Assembly: GCA_965279195.1 (NCBI GenBank) | Contig: CBDIHP010000011.1 | Span: forward strand, 1 to 10,218 | DNA: 10,218 nucleotides | Reading direction: 5' to 3' | From: CBDIHP01 sp965279195 | GTDB lineage: Bacteria; Planctomycetota; Planctomycetia; Isosphaerales; Isosphaeraceae | Part shown: positions 4,606-10,218 of the stretch, piece by piece | How positions within the stretch are numbered: position 1 is the stretch's first letter | How the letters are laid out: each line of letters opens with the position of its first letter | Program-made: the position numbers and the translations under genes | The notes under the pieces: generated by a model | Told to the model about the DNA's origin: nothing | Seen by the model: only the letters and a program-made list of their open reading frames with translations | Database searches by the model: none

Positions 4606-7600
4606 CTACTTGCGGAGTCCGGCGGGGGTGCCGGGGATGGGTCTGGCGGCGGGGTCGGTGGGGGGGCGGTCGAGGGTGATGTAGGCGAAGAGGTCGGCCA
4701 TCTCGCGCGGGGTGAGCTGGTTCTCCAGGCCCTCGGGCATGAGCGAGAGTTCCGCAACCTTCTTGACCTCAACCTCCTGCCTGGGAATGGTTTCGAGCTT
4801 GCCCCCCTGGAGCTTGAGGACGACCCGCTGAGGCGTGTCCTCGGCCAGCAGGCCGACGAGGACGCGGCCTTCGGTGGTGGCGACGGTTGTCGCCTGGTAC
4901 GCCGCGCCGATCACGAGGCTGGGGTCGAAGACGTTCGAGAGCAGTTGCTCGTACGACGCCCGGCCGTTGGCGGTGATCTCGGGGCCGACCTCCTGGCCCT
5001 CGCCGAAGATCTTGTGGCACTGGGCACAGACCTTCTGGAAGACCTTCGAGCCGGCGACGGCGTCGCCCTTCGCCTCGACCAAGAACCGCCGGGCCTGGTC
5101 GATCGTCAGATCACGCTGGGGGTTGCGGCCCTGGCGGACCGTGCCCCAGATCGCCACGGCCCGCTTGCGGATCTCGGGGTCGCGGGACGCGTTTAACTTC
5201 CGAATCTGATTGAGGTTGAGCGCGTCGGACGCGACCCTCTTCGCCTCGACCGCGCCGAGCAGGGCGTTGCTCCAGGGGATGCGCTGGGTGAGCAGTTCGA
5301 GGGCCCGGGGACGGTTCTCGGGGGCCAGCTTGCCGTAAGCATCGAGGACCGTCTGGCCGAGGGACTCGTCATCGACCCGTCCCAGGGCGGCGAGGAACCG
5401 GGCTTCGAAGTCCGGGCTGGGCTTGCTAGTTCGTTCCACCAGTGTCGTCCGGGCCAGGTCGCGGATCGGTTCGAGGTCGCCGCTGTAGAGGATGACGTCG
5501 AGTGCCCGGAGCCGGAGTTCGGTCGGGGCCCTGGCGTTCTTCACCAACCCCAGCGCCGCCTCGCGGCCCTTGGCGTCGCCGCAGTAGGCGAGCAGGAGGG
5601 TGACTTCCTGCCGATCGAGACGGGCCTTCGCGCCGGGTTCAAGTTCCTTGCGCAGGACCTCGGCCACCGACGAACGCAGGCGGTGGAACCTGGGGTCATC
5701 GGGCGAGGCGTCGCGGAGCCGGATGGTCAGGGCGTCGATGGCGTATCGGTTCAGGTCGTGCTGGTTGAGTTCGAGGGTGTGAGTCAGGAGCTTCGCAATC
5801 CGGATCCCATCGGGCTCGGCCGTGCCGAGGAGCCGCTCGATGGCCCTGGGGAGCAGGGGGGCGATGCCGGGGGCCTTCGATCGAGCAGGCTCGCTCACCA
5901 TCGAAGCGAAGTCGCCGGGGTGGGCGGCGAGCCTGTCCTTCGAGTTCTGCCAGACGATGTGCGGGATGACCTCGTCCTCGCCGCAGGCGGTGGCCACGTC
6001 GAGGAGCACCCTGAGGGCATCAACCCCCTGGAGCTTCCCGGCCGCGATGGCGACCTGGACCAGGACGTCGGGCGACTCGTCCTCCGTCAGGCCCAGGACG
6101 GCGTCGCGGACCTCGTCGGCGACGACCTTCTGGTTTCCGGCCGCGCGGACACCCCATGCCCGCAGGCTGTCGTCCTTCTCAGCCATCAACTTGACGTGGA
6201 AACTCGCGTCGAGCGGCTGGAAGCCGAGGAGCGACCAGAGCGCGACCAGTCGGGTGCGGCGGTTGGCGTCCGGATCGAGGACGATGGCCTGGAGCTTCGA
6301 CCGGCTCGCCTCGGTGCCGCGCTCCCTTAGCAAACGCTGGGCGATGTCTCGGGCGTAGCCGTTACCACCATCGAGTAGCCCGATCAACTCGTCGTCGGAC
6401 GCCGTCGCGAGGTCGCGCCTCGGCGCCCGTGGGGTGTTGTTATAGCGGATCCGGTAGAGGCGGCCCTTGAGGCGGTCGATGCCGTTGGGGTCGCGGTTGG
6501 CGTCCTGATAGCAGTGGTAGCGGTCGTACCAGTCGAGGATGTAGAGGCAGCCGTCGGGCCCGGTCTTCTGGACGACGGGCATGAACCAGGCGTCGTTGGC
6601 CTGGAGGAAGTCGGGCCCGTGGATCCCCTCGTAGGTGGCCCCGTTGCGCTCGAGGCGGTCGAAGTTGATCGCGTTGCCGTGGATGTTGCCCATGTAGAGC
6701 TTGCCGCGATACGCCTCGGGGTAGGCGTCGGAGTCGTAGAAGTGGATGCCGCAGTAGGCGGCCTTCTGGTGGAAGTGGTCGACGATCGAGCCCATCTTCC
6801 AGGTATAGGGCGGGTAGGGGCCGCCCTGGCGGTGGTAATATCCGGTTTCGAGCAGGTGCCAGAGGTGGTCGATCACGCAGGCGCTGGCGAACGCGCTGCC
6901 CTCGCGGTCGAAGGCGATGCCCCAGGGATTGCTGGTGCCCTCGGACCAGACTTCGAACTCGCGGGTCTTCGGGTGGATCCGGAAGATCGCGCAGGTGAAG
7001 TCGTAGGTCTTGCCGCGATGGACGACGTGGGTCTGGTTGAAGACGCCATTCCAGCCGTAGAGCCAGCCGTCGGGGCCCCAGGTGAGGGAGTTCGGCAGCT
7101 CGTGGGTGTCGTCGCGGCCGAAGCCGGTCACGACGACCTCGCTCTTGTCGGCCTTTCCGTCGCCGTCGGTGTCCTGGAGGAAGAGGATGTCGGGCGCGTT
7201 GGCGACCCAGACGCCCCCGCCGCCGACCGCGATGCCCGAGGGGATGTTCAGCCCTTCGGCGAAGACCGTGAACTTGTCGGCCTTTCCGTCGCCGTCGGTG
7301 TCCTCGAGGATCTTGACCCGGTCCCGGCCAGGGCCGGGGGAGCGCCGGGGGTATTCGAGGCTCTCGGTGATCCAGACCCGGCCCTTCTCGTCGAAGGTCA
7401 TGGCGACCGGGTTGACGATGTCGGGCTCGGCGGCGACGACCTCGGCGGTGAAGCCCTCGGGGAGCTTCATGGCCTTGATGGCCTCGGCCGGGGAGTACGC
7501 CGGGTTGGGCGGGCGGTCCTGGGCGTGTGGGATCATCACGTCCCGGCCCGGTTCTTGCTGCGCCAGGGTCGGCCGGGCGATCGCAACGAGTGTCACGCCA

Positions 7601-7644
7601 AGGACAAGCGACGCGAGCCTCGCGCCCGTAGTTGGACGGTTCAT
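4606..7644 (-). CDS. PVC-type secreted dehydrogenase-like protein with CxxCH haem domain
   Basis: A 1012-residue exported protein. The ATG at 7644 is preferred over 7791: AGGAAG lies eight bases upstream, and a clean signal peptide follows (residues 1 to about 29, hydrophobic SLVLGVTLVAIA, cleavage near TLAQQ). The 7791 start would add 49 Pro/Arg-rich residues in front of it. Residues about 50-420 form the Pirellula/Verrucomicrobium-type 'membrane-bound dehydrogenase' beta-propeller (TIGR02604-like, related to sugar dehydrogenase propellers). Two DTDGDGKADK calcium-type loops lie at 115-124 and 158-167. About 440-850 is helical and HEAT-like. The C-terminus has the TIGR02603-type haem domain, with CAQCH at 873-877 and a possible axial Met at 969 (SLMPEG). 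The substrate is unknown in this family. Oxidation of an extracytoplasmic sugar or alcohol with electron transfer to the haem is inference. Confidence 0.92.
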   Translation of the reverse strand: MNRPTTGARLASLVLGVTLVAIARPTLAQQEPGRDVMIPHAQDRPPNPAYSPAEAIKAMKLPEGFTAEVVAAEPDIVNPVAMTFDEKGRVWITESLEYPRRSPGPGRDRVKILEDTDGDGKADKFTVFAEGLNIPSGIAVGGGGVWVANAPDILFLQDTDGDGKADKSEVVVTGFGRDDTHELPNSLTWGPDGWLYGWNGVFNQTHVVHRGKTYDFTCAIFRIHPKTREFEVWSEGTSNPWGIAFDREGSAFASACVIDHLWHLLETGYYHRQGGPYPPYTWKMGSIVDHFHQKAAYCGIHFYDSDAYPEAYRGKLYMGNIHGNAINFDRLERNGATYEGIHGPDFLQANDAWFMPVVQKTGPDGCLYILDWYDRYHCYQDANRDPNGIDRLKGRLYRIRYNNTPRAPRRDLATASDDELIGLLDGGNGYARDIAQRLLRERGTEASRSKLQAIVLDPDANRRTRLVALWSLLGFQPLDASFHVKLMAEKDDSLRAWGVRAAGNQKVVADEVRDAVLGLTEDESPDVLVQVAIAAGKLQGVDALRVLLDVATACGEDEVIPHIVWQNSKDRLAAHPGDFASMVSEPARSKAPGIAPLLPRAIERLLGTAEPDGIRIAKLLTHTLELNQHDLNRYAIDALTIRLRDASPDDPRFHRLRSSVAEVLRKELEPGAKARLDRQEVTLLLAYCGDAKGREAALGLVKNARAPTELRLRALDVILYSGDLEPIRDLARTTLVERTSKPSPDFEARFLAALGRVDDESLGQTVLDAYGKLAPENRPRALELLTQRIPWSNALLGAVEAKRVASDALNLNQIRKLNASRDPEIRKRAVAIWGTVRQGRNPQRDLTIDQARRFLVEAKGDAVAGSKVFQKVCAQCHKIFGEGQEVGPEITANGRASYEQLLSNVFDPSLVIGAAYQATTVATTEGRVLVGLLAEDTPQRVVLKLQGGKLETIPRQEVEVKKVAELSLMPEGLENQLTPREMADLFAYITLDRPPTDPAARPIPGTPAGLRK
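7144..7304 (-). repeat. Two identical 32-bp direct repeats inside the dehydrogenase gene
   Basis: Positions 7144-7175 and 7273-7304 are identical over 32 bp, 129 bp apart (43 codons). Both encode the DTDGDGKADK loop in the same frame. Identity at every synonymous position suggests a recent internal duplication or gene conversion between propeller repeats rather than convergence. Confidence 0.8.
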
Positions 7645-7741
7645 CGTCGGAGCTTCCTGTGGTGATCCCGGTCGGGATGGCCTCGCGGACCGGGGCTGGC
7701 GGGCGGGGTGTCGGGGAGGGGGACCTCCCGGGCTGGGGTTG

Positions 7742-7770
7742 AGTATTCGCCCGCCGACCTCGAAACGCAA
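7742..7770 (-). promoter_or_regulatory. Candidate promoter of the dehydrogenase gene
   Basis: On the minus strand, TTGCGT (7770-7765) and AATACT (7747-7742) are spaced by 17 bp; the two boxes match consensus at three and four of six positions. The leader to the ATG at 7644 would be about 90 bases. It would contain two small hairpins: GGGAGG/CCTCCC (7714-7729) and ATCCCG-GT-CGGGAT (7665-7678). No convincing promoter for the divergent antiporter gene is seen in 7771-7853. Confidence 0.35.
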
Positions 7771-7853
7771 GACGACAGGCCCGCGCCTCATACACTGGAC
7801 GACCCCGGCACAATCTGGCGGAACAAAGCCAATTTTCTCCGGAGCCCGGATGG

Positions 7854-9620
7854 ATGCACAACCTGGATCTGATCCTGACCCTGACCGGCGGCCTGGCGGG
7901 TGCCCTGGTGTTCGGCTTCATCACCCAGAAGCTCGGCCTGTCGCCGATCGTCGGCTACCTCCTCGCCGGTGTAGCGGTCGGCCCCTATACGCCGGGGTTT
8001 GTCGCCGATGGGCATCTGGCCGAGCAGCTAGCGGAGGTCGGCGTCATCCTCCTGATGTTCGGCGTGGGGCTCCAGTTCCATCTGCATGAACTCCTGGCGG
8101 TGAAGAAAGTGGCGATCCCCGGGGCCCTTGCCCAGATCGCCGGTGCGACGCTCCTGGGCTTCGTCGTGGGCGAGCTGTTCGGCTGGAGCATCCCGGCCGG
8201 GATCCTGTTCGGGCTGGCCATCTCGGTGGCGAGCACGGTCGTGTTGCTCCGCGTGCTTTCAGACCACTCCGACATCCAGACCCCCGCCGGCCACCTCGCC
8301 GTGGGCTGGCTGGTGGTGGAGGACATCCTGACCGTCCTCGTGCTGGTGCTGCTGCCGTCGCTCCTGGGCCCGGGGGAGGTCAGCGCCGGGGGGATCCTCT
8401 GGGGGATCGCCGTGGCCCTGGTCAAGCTCGGCGTGATGGGGGTGATCGTGCTGCTGGCGGGGGACAAGGCGATCCCCTGGATCCTCAACCGGGTGGCCGA
8501 CACCAAGTCGCGCGAGCTGTTCACGCTGACGGTGCTGGTCATCGCGCTCGGGATCGCCGTGCTGTCGGCGAAGGTCTTCGGCGTGTCGATGGCGCTGGGG
8601 GCGTTCCTGGCGGGGATGGTCGTGGGGCGGTCGGAGTTCAGCCTGCGGGCGGCGAGCGAGGCGCTCCCGATGAGGGATGCGTTCGCGGTCCTGTTCTTCG
8701 TCTCGGTCGGGATCCTGCTCGACCCCAGGGCGATGATCCATTCCTGGGGCCTGATGACCGCGACCCTGGCGATCATCCTGATCGGCAAGCCGCTGGTGGC
8801 GATCGGCATCGTGCTCTGGCTGGGGCTGTCGACGCGGGTCGCGGTGTCGGTCGGCGTGGCGTTGGCCCAGATCGGCGAGTTCTCGTTCATCCTGGCCACG
8901 GCGGGCCGGACCTACGGCGTGCTCGACGAGCGGGCCACCAACGCCCTGATCTCGGCCTCGATCGTGTCGATCACCTTGAATCCGCTTCTCTACCGCTTCC
9001 GGTACACGTTCGCCGGCTGGCTCGACCGTCTGATCGGCTCGCGTGCCGAGGCCGTCGGGCTGACGAGCGAGGAGCACGGCGAGGTCTCCGACTTGCCCGA
9101 GCGCTACCGGGTGGTCGTGATCGGCTACGGCCCGGTGGGGCAGACCCTCTGCCGCATGCTCAAGGACAACCGGATCCAGCCCGTGGTCATCGAGTTGAAC
9201 CTCGATACGATCCGGCGCATCCAGTCCGAGTGCGGCCCGGCGGTCTACGGCGACGCGACCCTCCGCGACACCCTCGAAGCCGCCGGCGTGCACAAATCGA
9301 TCGGGCTGATTTACTCCAGCGCGGAGATGCCCGGCATCCAGGAGTCGATCCGCCTGGCGCGCGAGCTGAGCCCGTCGATCCGGATCTTCGCCCGCACCCG
9401 GTTCGTCCGCGAGGACGGCGAACTCTACGATGCCGGGGCCAACCTCGTCTTCTCCGCCGAGGCCGAGGTCGCCCTCTCGATGACCGAATCCCTCCTCCGG
9501 CAACTGGGAGCCACCGAGGAGCAACTCGACCGCGAACGGGCCCGGATCCAGGGCGAACTGGCGGCCAAGCGGAGCAATACCGCCGACCGGGATCTCATTC
9601 CGTCTCAATCCGGTCGTTGA
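7854..9620 (+). CDS. Kef-type monovalent cation/proton antiporter (CPA2) with RCK domain
   Basis: A 588-residue inner-membrane protein, close in size to KefB/KefC and YbaL. The ATG at 7854 has GGAG (7841-7844) nine bases upstream. Residues 1 to about 390 hold roughly 12-13 hydrophobic helices of the Na+/H+ exchanger fold. Typical CPA2 signatures include SPIVGYLLAGVAVGP near the start, VVEDILTVLVL with the ion-site aspartate D157, and AQIGEFSF (E342). Residues about 417-540 form a cytoplasmic RCK/TrkA-N domain with a Rossmann GYGPVG (424-429) and an acidic residue at the end of strand 2 (VVIELN), favouring NAD(H) binding. There is no clear TrkA-C domain. A role in K+ efflux or pH and electrophile stress is likely by family. 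No ancillary KefF/KefG oxidoreductase gene is next to it. Confidence 0.9.
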   Translation: MHNLDLILTLTGGLAGALVFGFITQKLGLSPIVGYLLAGVAVGPYTPGFVADGHLAEQLAEVGVILLMFGVGLQFHLHELLAVKKVAIPGALAQIAGATLLGFVVGELFGWSIPAGILFGLAISVASTVVLLRVLSDHSDIQTPAGHLAVGWLVVEDILTVLVLVLLPSLLGPGEVSAGGILWGIAVALVKLGVMGVIVLLAGDKAIPWILNRVADTKSRELFTLTVLVIALGIAVLSAKVFGVSMALGAFLAGMVVGRSEFSLRAASEALPMRDAFAVLFFVSVGILLDPRAMIHSWGLMTATLAIILIGKPLVAIGIVLWLGLSTRVAVSVGVALAQIGEFSFILATAGRTYGVLDERATNALISASIVSITLNPLLYRFRYTFAGWLDRLIGSRAEAVGLTSEEHGEVSDLPERYRVVVIGYGPVGQTLCRMLKDNRIQPVVIELNLDTIRRIQSECGPAVYGDATLRDTLEAAGVHKSIGLIYSSAEMPGIQESIRLARELSPSIRIFARTRFVREDGELYDAGANLVFSAEAEVALSMTESLLRQLGATEEQLDRERARIQGELAAKRSNTADRDLIPSQSGR

Positions 9621-9629
9621 AAACGAGCC

Positions 9630-9658
9630 TTGCCGACTCGCTGACGTGTTTACATAAT
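9630..9658 (+). promoter_or_regulatory. Promoter of the HMA-domain protein gene
   Basis: TTGCCG (9630-9635, four of six) and CATAAT (9653-9658, five of six) are separated by 17 bp, just after the antiporter stop. Transcription would begin near 9665, leaving a leader of about 68 bases that starts with the hairpin at 9668-9699. Confidence 0.6.
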
Positions 9659-9667
9659 GTTTGAGAA

Positions 9668-9699
9668 TTCCAGGGTCCGGTGCGTCCTGCCCTCTGGAA
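9668..9699 (+). other. Hairpin at the predicted 5' end of the HMA-protein transcript
   Basis: TTCCAG-GG (9668-9675) pairs with CC-T-CTGGAA (9691-9699): eight base pairs with one bulged T and a 15-base loop. Because it sits right at the predicted transcript start, it could protect the mRNA 5' end. It may alternatively serve as the antiporter's transcript end, although no T-run follows directly. Confidence 0.4.
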
Positions 9700-9732
9700 C
9701 AAGATGACTTCTTTTCGATCGAGGTGGATCCG

Positions 9733-10218
9733 ATGAAGCGACTCGGGATGAGCCTGCTGGGCCTTGGGATCGTGGCATTCTCGGCGGGCCTGGCGGCGGC
9801 CGAGAGCAAGGTCGAGCTGTCGGGCGTGCATCTCTGCTGCGGCGCCTGCGTGAAGGGCGTGGCCGGGGCGCTCAAGACGGTCGACGGCGCCAAGGGTGCC
9901 TGCGACCAGAAGGCGGGCAAGGTGACGATCACCGCCGCCGACGACGCCACGGTGAAGAAGGCGGTCGCCGCCGTCGCCGAGGCCGGCTACCACGGCACCC
10001 CCGACAAGGCCGAGTTCGCCGCGGCCGATGACTCGGGCGCCCCCAAGGGCAAGGTCTCCAAGCTGACCGTCAGCGGCATCCACAACTGCTGCGGCTCGTG
10101 CAATCGCGCCGTCAAGAAGGCCGTCGCCGCCGTCGCCGGCGTCAAGGCCGACACCGCCACCCCGAAGACCGACTCGTTCGAGGTCACCGGCGACTTCGAC
10201 GCCGAGGAACTGGTCAAG
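9733..10218 (+). CDS. Secreted protein with two HMA-like CCGxC metal-binding domains (partial)
   Basis: The reading frame stays open to the window edge for 162 codons, so the C-terminus is missing. The ATG at 9733 has GAGG (9721-9724) eight bases upstream. A signal peptide is clear: MKRLG, then a hydrophobic stretch to about residue 22 (LAAAES). Two related domains of the ferredoxin-like heavy-metal-associated type follow, at about 26-92 and 109-162+. Each starts with beta-strand, SGxHxCCGxC and helix: GVHLCCGAC has C35, C36 and C39; GIHNCCGSC has C119, C120 and C123. The pattern differs from the usual GMTCxxC by the extra adjacent cysteine. Binding of Cu(I), Zn or another soft metal outside the cytoplasm is inferred. 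No P-type ATPase or copper oxidase is within the window. Confidence 0.8.
   Translation, partial: MKRLGMSLLGLGIVAFSAGLAAAESKVELSGVHLCCGACVKGVAGALKTVDGAKGACDQKAGKVTITAADDATVKKAVAAVAEAGYHGTPDKAEFAAADDSGAPKGKVSKLTVSGIHNCCGSCNRAVKKAVAAVAGVKADTATPKTDSFEVTGDFDAEELVK

Noticed and set aside
6514..7665. 383-codon plus-strand frame opposite the dehydrogenase
   Set aside because: Val/Gly/Asp-rich shadow of a strongly supported gene; no ribosome binding site or motif.
7645..7791. N-terminal extension of the dehydrogenase to an ATG at 7791
   Set aside because: The extra 49 residues are Pro/Arg-rich and would bury the signal peptide; the ATG at 7644 has its own ribosome binding site, and a candidate promoter lies downstream of 7791 in the direction of transcription.
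6440..7924. 494-codon minus-strand frame in another register of the dehydrogenase region
   Set aside because: Arg/Pro-rich reading of the same DNA as the well-supported dehydrogenase frame, extending into the divergent region.
8259..9950. 563-codon minus-strand frame opposite the antiporter
   Set aside because: Its translation is rich in Arg, Asp, His and Gln and has no recognisable domain; the opposite strand encodes a complete CPA2 antiporter and a signal peptide.

Overview
The window comes from a high-GC planctomycete, most likely of the Isosphaeraceae/Gemmatales type (inference). The best support is the 1012-residue secreted protein at 4606-7644 (minus). It joins the 'Pirellula/Verrucomicrobium-type' membrane-bound dehydrogenase propeller to a C-terminal CxxCH haem domain, a fusion typical of the PVC superphylum. 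Codons are strongly GC-rich at third positions, and most starts have GGAGG- or AGGAG-like ribosome binding sites. I see no sign of a phage, insertion sequence, CRISPR array, tRNA or rRNA.

Layout, left to right. A divergent minus-strand gene begins at the left edge (1-34, only 11 codons visible). A perfect 18-bp palindrome overlaps the -35 box of a promoter in front of a PerR/Fur-type regulator (362-862). That regulator is coupled by an ATGA overlap to a TatD-family metal-dependent DNase (859-1683). Next comes 475 bp without a convincing gene (1684-2158). It holds a 166-bp imperfect palindrome, two hairpins around an AT-rich stretch, and an 11-bp inverted repeat. A small two-helix membrane protein follows (2159-2392). 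Then comes a two-gene operon: a six-helix membrane protein (2510-3124) and, overlapping it, a winged-helix regulator (3111-3557). A strong hairpin ends that unit, and ispH (3703-4557), the last enzyme of the MEP isoprenoid pathway, follows.

IspH converges on the large dehydrogenase/cytochrome gene (4606-7644, minus). A 209-bp divergent region separates that gene from a Kef-type cation/proton antiporter with an RCK domain (7854-9620). The window ends in a secreted protein with two HMA-like CCGxC metal-binding domains (9733-10218). It is cut by the window edge and was found by direct translation.

The most interesting signal is regulatory. The 21-bp sequence TTGCTTT-N5-GCAAAGCAT occurs twice: over the -10 box of the membrane-protein/winged-helix operon (2453-2473) and just upstream of ispH (3644-3664). 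All 16 flanking bases are identical and all 5 spacer bases differ, as expected of a protein-binding site. The simplest reading is that the winged-helix regulator controls its own operon and also ispH. This would link a membrane protein of unknown function to isoprenoid synthesis. The second notable point is the PerR-like protein: it keeps all five regulatory metal ligands of PerR but has lost three of the four structural-zinc cysteines, and it is coupled to a nuclease family implicated in repair of peroxide-damaged DNA.
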